This document shows, piece after piece, positions 7,058 to 15,900 of a stretch of DNA of 16,211 nucleotides. The position numbers and the translations under genes are program-made. This stretch comes from CAXCDZ01 sp963981525 (GTDB taxonomy: Bacteria; Patescibacteriota; Microgenomatia; UBA1400; UBA12108), in assembly GCA_963981525.1 (NCBI GenBank), contig CAXCDZ010000012.1, positions 1 through 16,211 of the forward strand. The letters run 5' to 3'. The first letter of the stretch is position 1. Each line of letters starts with the position of its first letter. The notes under the pieces were generated by a model that was not told where the DNA came from, ran no database searches, and saw nothing but the letters and a program-made list of their open reading frames with translations.

Positions 7058-8284
7058 CTACTGCTTATCAGACTGCTCCTCGATGGCTCGTGCGACACTG
7101 GGGCTGTTGGCAGTTAATTTCTTGATTGAGAGATCAGTGGCCTTGTTATTGGCGAGCCTGAGATTGTTGTCAGACTTGAGCAGATTCTCCTTGACCTTAT
7201 TCAACTGATCGATTGTTTTGTCTATTTTTTCTATTGCCTCTGAGAACTGACGGGAGGCCAGGTCGTAGTTGCGGGCAAACCCAGCCTTGAACTCGTTCAT
7301 CTCACTCTCAAAGTTGGCCACATCGATATTCTGGTTGTTGAGCTCCTGGATCTGGCGCCTAAGCTCCTGCGACTTGATGTTACCCTGCCTCAGAAAGCCA
7401 ATAATAGTAATAAAGTGCTGCGGACGGATCGAGTACATGTGGGAGTACTCGTGGACTGTGACGATATCGTCGTATAGCTCATTGTCTTTTTCTAGCAAGC
7501 TGACTAGAACTGCGAACTCACATTTCTTTTCCCTGCGATCCTTGTCGAGCTTTTTGTAGAAATCCTTATTTTTGTGTTTCGTGGCGGTAGTCTCATCCTC
7601 GTTTTTCATCTCGAACATGATGGAGAGGATCTCGTTACCATCCTCATCATGCTCACGGTAGATGTAGTCCCCCTTGGTCCCTCCGGAAACTGTGTTATCC
7701 TTCTCAAACTCTGCGTTGGGGAAGGCAATTGAGCGGATTTTGTTAAACTCGTTCTCACAGTGGAGCTCGAGTGATTCTCCCATCATCTTGGTGCTCATTC
7801 TGGTGCGCATTTCTTTGAGAGAGATCAGGGCTGTTTCGCTGGAGCTTAGCTGGTGTTTGATGTTGCTGATCTCGAGCTCTTTGTCACTGAGGTTCTGACG
7901 GTAGAGATCCTCTGTCTTTTTCTGTTGTTCTAGGACCTCTAGCTTGACCTCTGATTGGGTTTGTTTGGCGATGGAGTCTAACTTGGAGCTAAGAGCCACT
8001 ATCTCCTGCTCTTTTTCTGTGATCTTATCCTGGGCACGTTTGATGATTTCTTGCTCTCTGAGTTTTGCTTCGAGATGTTTTTCTCTCTCGATATTTTCTT
8101 TTTCCTTTTTCAGTTGAGCGTTAAACTCATTCATCTTGATGGATTTGACGATGCTAGTGATAGCGGACTTGTCGATATCTACCTCGTGGATCGAGCTAAG
8201 ATCAATCAGATCGCCCTTGCTGGCATCTTCTTGGAGGACAAGGGTGTTCTGGTCTTGGATCGAGACTTTGATAGTGCGGCTCAT
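7058..8284 (-). CDS. DUF2130-family coiled-coil protein with PD-(D/E)XK-like core
   Basis: 408 residues. Residues 1-50 form a small N-terminal domain. Residues ~50-160 are a long charged coiled coil (EKENIEREKHLEAKLREQEI and on). Residues ~165-300 are the DUF2130 domain: MMGESLELHCENEFNKI, then KGDYIYRE (D206) and LSIMFEMKNED (E225-x-K227), then DKDRREKKCEFAVLVS. The spaced D...ExK matches the core of PD-(D/E)XK nucleases, a relation I infer from the motif. A second helical stretch (~300-395) follows. Family members are mostly uncharacterised. The start ATG overlaps the abiEii-type stop by ATGA (8281-8284), so it is co-translated with the nucleotidyltransferase toxin and its small partner, suggesting a shared role. 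Confidence 0.8.
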   Translation of the reverse strand: MSRTIKVSIQDQNTLVLQEDASKGDLIDLSSIHEVDIDKSAITSIVKSIKMNEFNAQLKKEKENIEREKHLEAKLREQEIIKRAQDKITEKEQEIVALSSKLDSIAKQTQSEVKLEVLEQQKKTEDLYRQNLSDKELEISNIKHQLSSSETALISLKEMRTRMSTKMMGESLELHCENEFNKIRSIAFPNAEFEKDNTVSGGTKGDYIYREHDEDGNEILSIMFEMKNEDETTATKHKNKDFYKKLDKDRREKKCEFAVLVSLLEKDNELYDDIVTVHEYSHMYSIRPQHFITIIGFLRQGNIKSQELRRQIQELNNQNIDVANFESEMNEFKAGFARNYDLASRQFSEAIEKIDKTIDQLNKVKENLLKSDNNLRLANNKATDLSIKKLTANSPSVARAIEEQSDKQ

Positions 8285-8916
8285 AGCTTGATTCCCTGAA
8301 CTTTTTCAATAAGGATGGGTTTGAGGTCTTCCCAGGTGAGATCCTGGTGCATACGCGGCATGGGCTGAGCGTCGGCGTCTGCAAAGTAGATTAGTGATTT
8401 GAGAAGGTGAGGAAGATTATAATCTGTGTCTGAATATTTTTTGGCAAGACTATCAAGTAGCTCGGATAATGAGTATTTTTGAAGTAGAAAATGGAGATCA
8501 ATAAAATCTTTTTTGCTTCCACGCATACCAATAGTCTGGATCTTGGTGCAGGCAATATCGAGAACAGAACTGAGAGCAAGAGTGTTCCAGGTGACTGTTG
8601 GTTCGATGAACTTGTATGGGTAGTGGAGAAACTGAAGTTTGACACCATTTAAGTATGTGTTGAGAGTACCTTCTTTGACCTCTAGACTCTCTAGTTTGCC
8701 TAATGGACTCAGTTGAGACTGAAGATGGCGTGGATCAAAATCTTTTTGAGAAAAAAAGTCCAGATCTTCGGACTCTCTATGACCTAACTGGAGTGAGAGT
8801 GCAGTACCGCCTGAGAGGTAAAAATCTGCAAGAAAACTGGAATTGTTAGTAGTGAGTAGCTTGACTAACTGAGCAGTGCTGTCGGGTAGTGTTTCTGGAT
8901 AAAAGGCCTGAGTCAT
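8281..8916 (-). CDS. AbiEii-type nucleotidyltransferase (toxin component)
   Basis: About 211 residues. The AbiEii/MenT nucleotidyltransferase signature is clear: GGTALSLQLGHRESEDLDFF, in which GG (~36-37) starts the nucleotide loop and DxD (~51, 53) binds the metal, followed by KKDFIDLHFLL (~120-130), the third motif. Relatives act as the toxin of type IV-like toxin-antitoxin and abortive-infection systems; MenT enzymes add nucleotides to tRNA. The target here is unknown. I choose ATG 8916 because it overlaps the stop of the small upstream gene by ATGA; a TTG at 8934 is in frame but less likely. Its stop overlaps the DUF2130 start by another ATGA, so three genes are chained by overlaps. Confidence 0.85.
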   Translation of the reverse strand: MTQAFYPETLPDSTAQLVKLLTTNNSSFLADFYLSGGTALSLQLGHRESEDLDFFSQKDFDPRHLQSQLSPLGKLESLEVKEGTLNTYLNGVKLQFLHYPYKFIEPTVTWNTLALSSVLDIACTKIQTIGMRGSKKDFIDLHFLLQKYSLSELLDSLAKKYSDTDYNLPHLLKSLIYFADADAQPMPRMHQDLTWEDLKPILIEKVQGIKL

Positions 8917-9143
8917 GAGAGATATACTTTCCAAAAATTTGCTGATTTGGGAGATAGTTTGTAATCTGGGAGTGAGTTGAGAATAGAATCGCGAGTGGTA
9001 CTACTTAGCAACCAGTGAACGGCTGGAGAATCGCCTCGTTCGAGAATGGTCTCTGTAATATAGTCCTGGTGAGTATCCCATGATAGCTCTGAGAGGTCGT
9101 CTCCCCAGAAATATTTGGTTACGCTAGCGGGTATGTTGGTCAC
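8913..9143 (-). CDS. Small DUF6922-like protein, probable antitoxin/partner of the AbiEii-type gene
   Basis: 76 residues from GTG 9143. The sequence (TKYFWGDDLSELSWDTHQDY, ITETILERGDSPAVHWLLSS, LSPKSANFWKVYL) resembles DUF6922 proteins, which I recall as short genes placed immediately before AbiEii-type nucleotidyltransferases; the W-to-L pattern with a terminal SPKxxNFW is the main evidence. No DNA-binding motif is obvious. The GTG start is preferred because a perfect TATAAT with a TG extension ends 6 nt before it. The longer in-frame version from 9203 would overlap the helicase by 53 nt and start inside its coding region. It overlaps the nucleotidyltransferase by 4 nt, as toxin-antitoxin pairs often do. 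Confidence 0.7.
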   Translation of the reverse strand: MTNIPASVTKYFWGDDLSELSWDTHQDYITETILERGDSPAVHWLLSSTTRDSILNSLPDYKLSPKSANFWKVYLS

Positions 9144-9149
9144 GAGTCT

Positions 9150-9158
9150 ATTATACCA
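9150..9158 (-). promoter_or_regulatory. Extended -10 promoter of the three-gene toxin cassette
   Basis: On the minus strand TGG-TATAAT (hexamer 9150-9155, TG at 9157-9158) overlaps the helicase stop codon and ends 6 nt before GTG 9143. No -35 at proper spacing is seen. Predicted leaderless start. Confidence 0.6.
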
Positions 9159-10695
9159 ATTTTGCTGACAAGATTCTGTCCAGACGAAAGACTCGGTAGT
9201 CACGCCTGAGCTCGTCGTACGCGTTGACGCCGATAAATTCGTGACCCTTAAATGACTGCTTGGTAATGGTGCTGGGGAGGATGGTGCGAGTGGAGGCGAC
9301 GTCGCTGCCTTTGAGATAATTGATCTGAACCTGAGTCTCGTTGGTAATGGCCTGCTCGATCACAGTTCTTATCTCCTGGACAGACTGCTTGCTATGGGCG
9401 AGGCCGTATTTGAGACCTGTGAGCCAGCGAGTGACGGCGTAGTCCATCAGGACATGCCTCTTGCTGAGTGGCCTCTTGAGAATGATCCCTCCGAGAGTAG
9501 TGGCCCGAGAGAGTGCGACATAGGTCTGGCCATGGGCGAAGCTGGTGGGGAGATCGATCACGACTTTGTCAAATGTCTTACCCTGACTCTTATGAATAGT
9601 AATACTCCATGCCAAAATGAGAGGGATCTGGGTGTAGGTGCCGACGGTCTTACTGTTGATCCTGTGCTTGATCTTGGAATAGGAGAACTCGTACATCTCC
9701 CAGGTATACTCGCTAATCTGGACTGTGTCACCGGTCTGGAGAGTGACGGTGACCATGGGCTTGCCCTCGTCTGTTCTGCCGATTTCCTTGACTCTGCCAA
9801 CCGTACCATTAATGTATTTGCCTCTCGGATCATTGTGGGTACACATGACCTGTGCGCCTATTTTGAGGGTGAGATCCGCAGAAGCCGGTTCTGTGCGACG
9901 GGGGAAGTCACCGGAAGAAGAGGCGTGAAAAGTCTGCTCTATATCATCCAGTTCTTCGAGCATGACTGCGTTATAGACACTGGACGCCCTATTGGTGCCT
10001 GTGAGGTGGACCGTGTACTCGGCCGCGGGAGGGAGATACTCTGGGTGAAGGCGAGCGTTGAGAGTGACCAGATGCGCATCTGTGATGGTGCGGGAGCGGA
10101 CGGCGTTGAGGATCTCGATAAAAGCCGGATCACTCTGCCTATAGATCTTGGTGAGCTCTAGATAATGAAAGTCGAGTCTCGTCATGACCTCGGACGAGAA
10201 GAAGAAGGGAGAGTCATAATGGGTGCGAAAGATCTCCTGCTCGGCGCGGCTGACGACGGGCGGGAGCTGGTACAGGTCTCCGAACATAATGAGCTGTTTG
10301 CCACCGAACGGCATGGTGTTGCCCATCACACGGCGCAGGAATGCGTCGATTGAGTCGAGGAGGTCTGCCCTGACCATACTGATCTCGTCGATGATCACGA
10401 TGTCGAGATTGATGTAGAGATCGGGATCGCGAGGTCGTGCCCCCTTTTTCCAGGCCTTTTCTGGGGTGATGTCTGGCTTGAAACCAAAAAAGGAGTGGAT
10501 GGTCGCCCCGCCCACGTTGACTGCGGCGACTCCGGTGGGGGCGAGGATGACTGTGTTGCGGTTGGTGTGATCACGGAAATACTCAAGGAGAGTTGATTTG
10601 CCGGTGCCGGCGCGACCGGTGATGAATAGGGACTGTTTGCCCTCCTCCATGCGGTCTAGCGCGTCCTGAAACTGTGGGTTGATCTCGATGGGCAT
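9151..10695 (-). CDS. Pif1-like SF1B helicase with C-terminal WYL domain
   Basis: 514 residues. The N-terminal motor has Walker A GRAGTGKST (27-35), motif Ia APTGVAAVNVGGATIHSFFG, Walker B IIDEISM (101-107), motif III MFGDLYQLPPVV (~137-148), the late motif ILAWSITIHKSQGKTFDKVV and motif VI QTYVALSRATTLGGI. This set is specific for Pif1/RecD2-type 5'-3' DNA helicases. The last ~66 residues (TQVQINYLKGSDVASTRTIL ... FIGVNAYDELRRDYRVFRLDR) are a WYL domain, a ligand/nucleic-acid-sensing module known to be fused to some bacterial Pif1 proteins. It should unwind DNA, possibly G-quadruplex or forked substrates, under WYL control. The gene starts 8 nt after the first glycosyltransferase and has its own -10. 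It abuts the toxin cassette, whose promoter overlaps its stop. Confidence 0.92.
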   Translation of the reverse strand: MPIEINPQFQDALDRMEEGKQSLFITGRAGTGKSTLLEYFRDHTNRNTVILAPTGVAAVNVGGATIHSFFGFKPDITPEKAWKKGARPRDPDLYINLDIVIIDEISMVRADLLDSIDAFLRRVMGNTMPFGGKQLIMFGDLYQLPPVVSRAEQEIFRTHYDSPFFFSSEVMTRLDFHYLELTKIYRQSDPAFIEILNAVRSRTITDAHLVTLNARLHPEYLPPAAEYTVHLTGTNRASSVYNAVMLEELDDIEQTFHASSSGDFPRRTEPASADLTLKIGAQVMCTHNDPRGKYINGTVGRVKEIGRTDEGKPMVTVTLQTGDTVQISEYTWEMYEFSYSKIKHRINSKTVGTYTQIPLILAWSITIHKSQGKTFDKVVIDLPTSFAHGQTYVALSRATTLGGIILKRPLSKRHVLMDYAVTRWLTGLKYGLAHSKQSVQEIRTVIEQAITNETQVQINYLKGSDVASTRTILPSTITKQSFKGHEFIGVNAYDELRRDYRVFRLDRILSAKLV

Positions 10696-10702
10696 GTGGG
10701 AG

Positions 10703-10708
10703 ATTATA
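10703..10708 (-). promoter_or_regulatory. -10 element of the helicase gene
   Basis: A perfect TATAAT on the minus strand overlaps the TAA stop of the preceding glycosyltransferase and ends 7 nt before the helicase ATG (10695). No -35 is recognisable. The spacing suggests a leaderless message and a transcription start separate from the glycosyltransferase operon. Confidence 0.5.
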
Positions 10709-11804
10709 CGTCAGAATCTGCGTAGATAGTGGCGAGTTTTTTGGCAACCAGGAGGCGATCGTAGAGTTTGTGGGCTCTAGTCAGCGCGGTCTTGCTGAGT
10801 CTGGATCGGAGTGCAGTATCAGTGATGATCTTTTGGATACTCCTGGCTGCACTGGAGGCGAAGTCTGATTCTGGCAAGACTACGCCTGACCAACCTACTA
10901 CCTCAGGAATGGCACCGGAGTCTGTGGTAACGATGGGGAGACCACACGCCATGGCCTCGACCAGTGCCATGCCATATTGCTCCTCCCAGGACTCAGTTCT
11001 CTGAGATGGGAATAGAAATAGATCGGCATCCTGGTATGCTGTGTGGATCTCACTATACGGAACCTGACTAATGCTGATGTTGGGGGTGGTGAAGCGATAA
11101 CTCCCCTGCCCTACTACACGGAAATCATATTGTGGGAGAGAGCTGGCGATCTTCTCTAGCTCTGCCATTCCTTTTTCTTTCTCGAGTCTTGCGACTGTGA
11201 GCACGATGGGGCGCAAATTCCTCTTACGTTTCTTGGGTCGGAATCTAGTGAGATCTACTCCGTATGGAATGACATGGATCTTGCTCTCCTCTACCCCCTC
11301 GACGATGAGCGCGTCCTTTGCGCGCTGTGTGGGAGTGTGGAATATATCAACTTGCTCATATGCCTCATGTTTCCATTTGCGTAGTCTGGCGAATTTCTCG
11401 TTATTGTGGGGGATGGTTTCCCAGCAGGTGCAGATGAGCTTGCTGATTAGCCCCTCTTTCTTGAGCTGAACTGCTTGGTGGGTGTATGGGGAGTAGGTCT
11501 CGGCGGTGTGGAGAACCATGTCCGCCTTGTTACTATGTTTCGAAACATGGTAACAGTACTTCCTGAGCCCAAATAGCCATTGCTCGCCGCCGATAAGTCT
11601 GTTGAGGAGCTGTCTCCTATATGGGAAGTTGAGGAGGTCTGTGGGTGACCAAAGCTTATTAACTGATAATGTGATATCTGTGAGTGGGTGTCTGCTGGTG
11701 ATGACCTGGATGTCATGTTTGCCCATGAGTGGGGCGTAGTTCTGGAGCTCGAACTCGTTGGCGTGGGAGGCGCGGATTAGGTGGAGTGTTGAATTATGTG
11801 CCAT
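10704..11804 (-). CDS. Glycosyltransferase family 4 (GT-B), first copy
   Basis: 366 residues, normal for GT4. The N-terminal Rossmann half binds the acceptor (LHLIRASHANEFELQNYAPL). The C-terminal half begins at about VIPYGVDLTRFRP (178-190) and carries VLTVARLEKEKGMAELEKIA and the donor-binding E-x7-E motif (E275-E283 in EEQYGMALVEAMACGLPIV). It transfers a sugar from a nucleotide-sugar donor to a glycan or lipid carrier at the cytoplasmic face. No membrane segment is evident and the sugar cannot be predicted. Its GC-rich DNA (38 of 60 in 11281-11340) contrasts sharply with the second glycosyltransferase, with which it overlaps by 28 nt at its start. The two would be co-translated, probably for surface polysaccharide or protein glycosylation. 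Confidence 0.9.
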   Translation of the reverse strand: MAHNSTLHLIRASHANEFELQNYAPLMGKHDIQVITSRHPLTDITLSVNKLWSPTDLLNFPYRRQLLNRLIGGEQWLFGLRKYCYHVSKHSNKADMVLHTAETYSPYTHQAVQLKKEGLISKLICTCWETIPHNNEKFARLRKWKHEAYEQVDIFHTPTQRAKDALIVEGVEESKIHVIPYGVDLTRFRPKKRKRNLRPIVLTVARLEKEKGMAELEKIASSLPQYDFRVVGQGSYRFTTPNISISQVPYSEIHTAYQDADLFLFPSQRTESWEEQYGMALVEAMACGLPIVTTDSGAIPEVVGWSGVVLPESDFASSAARSIQKIITDTALRSRLSKTALTRAHKLYDRLLVAKKLATIYADSDV

Positions 11805-12901
11805 AAATTTTCATTCATAATGTTGCTACTATATTTCTTAACATCTACTTGATTTTTTTGAGACATTTTCTTGCGTCTATTGGAGTTTTTTTGTAATGTG
11901 ACAATATCATTTGCAAAAATATTTTCATCTATAGCTGATGACAATATTGCATTATTTGGCGTTAATATCTCAGTATATCCACCACCTGTATCTGTTGCAA
12001 TTATTGGCAATCCAGCTGCCATAGCTTCTAGTACCACTAAGCCAAATGGCTCAGCGATGGGTGAGAAAAGAAAAATGTCTGCTGATTGAAGTTCCTTGAT
12101 CAACTGTGTTTTGTTAAGATTGAGCTTAATTGACAAATCTACATCATGGTAAGTTGCTAGTTTCTGTAGATACCTGATATACCTCTTATCACCACCATTG
12201 CCTGCAAGTATTAAAGATGGTCGGATTAATATATCGATTTTTGCTATAGACGATATTAAGTATTCTTGATTTTTTAGCTTATTAAGTACTCCAACCGAAA
12301 TCGCAACACATTGATCCTTCCTAGTGAATTTACGACCTCTATAGGCCAATGCATATTTATTTAGGTCTATTCCAGGATATATAACTACAGAATTTACACT
12401 GTATGCTTTATCAATATTGGCCTTGGAAAATTTTGAATTTGCTACTACTATTAGATTTTCGGTTTCGCTTATATTTTTTGCATCAACGTGTTTAATTGGT
12501 AGTCGAAGTAGGTTAATTAATTTATCAAAAATACTCTGAGTTGAAATATGCAGTAGATCATAGTACTCCCTCAATGGTTCGTGACAAATATATATTATTT
12601 TTTTTGCCATTATATAACGCATCAAAATTGGAGATTTTGTCATCCAGGAATGATAGGCAATGAAGATCTCTGGCTTGCTTTTGTTAATTTTTTTAGCAAT
12701 TCTTCGATGTTGAACTGGCAAGATAAACATTATGTATAACATGTAGTGAAGAAAATTATTTATGAGGCGTGAGGACGTCCCTACATACTGATTTACTAGA
12801 ACACTTTTTTTCTTGAAATATATAACATTGCTATCTTTTAATTGACTTGCTCCTCCTGGGGGCAAATTGCTATATGTCGTAATTTCTTGTTTGATTGACA
12901 T
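11777..12901 (-). CDS. Glycosyltransferase family 4 (GT-B), second copy, AT-rich
   Basis: 374 residues. An N-terminal GGAS loop (LPPGGASQLK, ~13-22) is typical of the GT4 acceptor domain. The C-terminal half has VVIYPGIDLNKYAL (172-185), ISVGVLNKLKNQEYLISSIA and the E-x7-E motif E284-E292 in EPFGLVVLEAMAAGLPIIAT. A hydrophobic stretch at ~50-62 (FLHYMLYIMFILP) may sit on the membrane. It overlaps the first glycosyltransferase by 28 nt and stands 29 nt from the divergent surface-protein gene, whose -35 overlaps its start codon. The DNA is strikingly AT-rich (17 of 60 G+C in 12421-12480), like the 5' part of that surface gene, so the two may have arrived together. No Shine-Dalgarno site precedes the ATG. 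Confidence 0.9.
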   Translation of the reverse strand: MSIKQEITTYSNLPPGGASQLKDSNVIYFKKKSVLVNQYVGTSSRLINNFLHYMLYIMFILPVQHRRIAKKINKSKPEIFIAYHSWMTKSPILMRYIMAKKIIYICHEPLREYYDLLHISTQSIFDKLINLLRLPIKHVDAKNISETENLIVVANSKFSKANIDKAYSVNSVVIYPGIDLNKYALAYRGRKFTRKDQCVAISVGVLNKLKNQEYLISSIAKIDILIRPSLILAGNGGDKRYIRYLQKLATYHDVDLSIKLNLNKTQLIKELQSADIFLFSPIAEPFGLVVLEAMAAGLPIIATDTGGGYTEILTPNNAILSSAIDENIFANDIVTLQKNSNRRKKMSQKNQVDVKKYSSNIMNENLWHIIQHST

Positions 12902-12923
12902 ATTGCGATAAATTTGCGATAGT
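12895..12923 (+). promoter_or_regulatory. Promoter of the surface-protein gene
   Basis: A perfect -35 TTGACA (12895-12900), a 17-bp spacer and GATAGT (12918-12923, 4 of 6 to consensus). Transcription should begin at about 12930-12931, the ATG itself, so the mRNA is predicted leaderless. The -35 overlaps the start codon of the divergent glycosyltransferase. Confidence 0.6.
12903..12921. repeat. TTGCGATA direct repeat in the divergent promoter
   Basis: TTGCGATA occurs at 12903-12910 and 12914-12921, 11 bp apart, filling the spacer and touching the -10 of the surface-gene promoter. The one-helical-turn spacing is what a dimeric regulator would use, but chance cannot be excluded for an 8-mer pair. 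Confidence 0.4.
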
Positions 12924-12930
12924 TTTAGTA

Positions 12931-15900
12931 ATGTTGAAAATAATTAAGTATTCTGCATATATTCTACTAGTTTTTATTTTTTTTGTTTTCTTCAATTCTC
13001 ATGTGCACGCATATAGTGAACACTTTGCTCTACCGATCGATGAATCTGTGTGGAGTATTGAAAATAATTCTGGCTTAAGTAGTTTAGATAGTTGGCTACA
13101 CTTCCAATCAGTAGATACAAGTAATTTTCCATATATTTACAATACCTCTGCTTTTCCAGTAAGTGTTATTGAACCAAATGTAATTGAGTTTGAAATTCAA
13201 TTTACGAAAGTGGGTAATTTTGGAAATGGTTTTGGTATTGCTGACATACCTGCTCCACCACATACCCCCGTTAATAGTCTCAATTCACTACAAAATTATT
13301 CTCTTTTCTATATATGGCAAGGTTTGAACAGTCCTTATCTCCATGTAGTAACTTCATTATGCCCTATTGAATCACCAAATTGTTCTGGATCTCAATTAAT
13401 CTATTCAACAACTACTACAGATCTTGACTCTCACCATGTCAAAATAGTTGAGAATAGCGGCTATTTCACATTCACTCTCGATGATGGAGTGTTTACATTT
13501 GAATCATCATATACTAACAGATTGCCTCTATATGTGTGGGGTGGACACCCTGAAGTAACCACAAATACTTCTAGTACATGGTCAGAATTTAAGATTGACT
13601 ATATCTTGCACAATGGAGCTCTGGCTGTAACTTTCCCCCATTACTCTCAACTGGACCCAATCTGGGCGAGTGATGAGTATGATCACGCAAGCACTTGGGC
13701 GAGTGAGGGCGACCGGGAGATGGAGGAGTGGGGATGTGTGACATCATCAGCGGCCATGGTTCTCAAGCATTTCGAGGTGAACCATCCAGACACGAATGAG
13801 ATAACTGACCCACAGAATCTTAATGATTGGCTAACAGGGCAACCTGATGGATATGTCCGTAATGGCCTAGTTAACTGGCTCGCAGTTACGCGATATGCTC
13901 ACCTGTCAGAAATGGCAGGATATTCTACACAGTCGCTAGAGGATGTAAGAGAGCCATACTCAGAAACGAGTGTGAGTGGGAGACTAGCCGAGGACCCGTC
14001 ATTACCCGTGATTGTCAAAAATACCAACTCCCATTTCTTTCCTATTTATGATGAAGATGGTGATGACTGGCTGGTATCAGATCCGCTAGAGAGTGCGAGT
14101 AGCGAGATTGCCAAAACAACATCTCTGGTGACCTCAAATATCTTGATCCCCTCACATACTGACCTCTCGTACATGATGTGGATAATCGAGCCAGGAGACG
14201 TCCTAAGACTATATGATTCCGCCGGTAATCTACTATCCACAGAGAGTGTGATAGAGACGCTAGGAGGAACTGGGGGGAGTGGAGCGAGTGTGCAGCTAGT
14301 GTACTTTCAACAGCCTATGACTGGCTCGTACCACGTAGAGATTGATAATCCTGGAGGGAGCACTGATCCAATAGAGATGTATTTCTATAATCAAGAGGGA
14401 GAAATAAAACAAATCGAGGATGAGCTGCTGGCAGGTGAAAAGAAAGGGTGGGAAATAGATTTCTACAAAGATGATAGCACTATTGTAGATCTAGTTGAGA
14501 TCGATATTATGGCACCTACAACTCCGACCCTAGTCTCTCCAGCGAGTGGTGCGTTAGTAATGGCGAATGATTTGATCCTAGACTGGATTGATGTCTCTGA
14601 TCCTTCGACCCCTGTTACCTATAACTACAAAAGCTCATGGACGGGAGGTAGTTATGGCCCAGTGAGCACGGGAACAAACTCTGAAATCAATGCATCGGGA
14701 ATAGCGGATGGCACATATAATTGGCAGGTACAGGCATGTGATAGTGCTAATAATTGTAGTGAGTGGTCGGATCCTTGGGTTGTAAGCATAGATGGGACAG
14801 CACCAGCTAAGGTGTCGGGAATAACTATCAAGGATGCTGATGGGGTAGAGCTTGGGTGCTCAGGTGCGACTAATAAAAGAAGAGTTACAATTGATTGGGA
14901 TGATAGCACGGAGAGTGACTGGAATCACTATTTATTCAGTACTAAGGATAATGAGGATTTTTTGACCCTAACTGATTCTTATTTGACTAGAGATATTGTC
15001 GATCTAGATGGTGAGTATAAGTACAGAGTGAAGGCTGTGGATGAGGCAGGGAATATAGGGGAAGCGAGTGAGTGGTGTGAGGTAACGTTAGATAGACTGT
15101 CCCCTTCTCAGCCAGGGAAACCTGCGACATTACCAAATCCCACCAATGGACTCCTTCAGAACTGGTTGTGGAGTGAGTCAGTGGACACAGGATCAGGAGT
15201 GAATGGATACTACAATCGAGTTTATAATGTACTATCTGGGACGTATCTAGCTGACTGGCTTTGGCTGGGGAAAGTGCTAGGAACGTCAACTGACCTAACG
15301 GACGGCGAATGGCAGATGGTAGTGAAGGCAGAAGACCTGGCGAAAAATGAGAGTGGGATGGCTAGTTCGGAAGTTCTGTTAGTGGATACGGTCACGCCAG
15401 TACTGGCTAGCAAAACTAGCCTACCAAATACTTGGTACAACACCCCGCAGACTGTGACATTCCAGTACAGTGATCTGCACCTGCTAAATACCTACACCGA
15501 CCCGTGGTGTGAGATAAATATCGAGAGCTCTAGCTCGTACTGCTACACAACCCCACTGGTGAGTGACACTGCTGGCAACTGCAATAATACCCAGGTATTC
15601 TCTGAATCTATTGGGTTGGACATGACTGAGCCGAATGTGAGTATGTCAGAGTGGGGCACGAGAATTAGCGGGACGGCGAGCGACTCACTATCTGGAGTGG
15701 AGCGTGTGGAGATCCGACTAACCAAGCCAGGCGAGAATGAGAGTACTGCAACAGCAGTCGGGACTATGAACTGGAGTTATACGATTGAGCCAGCACCTGT
15801 GGGTAACTACCAGATATATATCTCAGCATATGACAATGCAGGGAATGTGAGCTCAGAGATCTCCAAGAACTTTGATATCAATGAGAGCGACCCACCGAGA

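Noticed and set aside
8917..8934. TTG start at 8934 for the AbiEii-type gene
   Set aside because: ATG 8916 gives a 4-nt ATGA overlap matching the next gene junction and a better start codon.
9144..9203. Longer N-terminus for the DUF6922-like gene starting at 9203
   Set aside because: It would start inside the helicase coding region, and the extended -10 promoter at 9150-9158 lies downstream of that start.
9394..10161. Long plus-strand open frame (255 codons) opposite the helicase gene
   Set aside because: It is the antisense shadow of the GC-rich helicase gene, which has all SF1B motifs. The shadow has no recognisable domain and no promoter or ribosome site.
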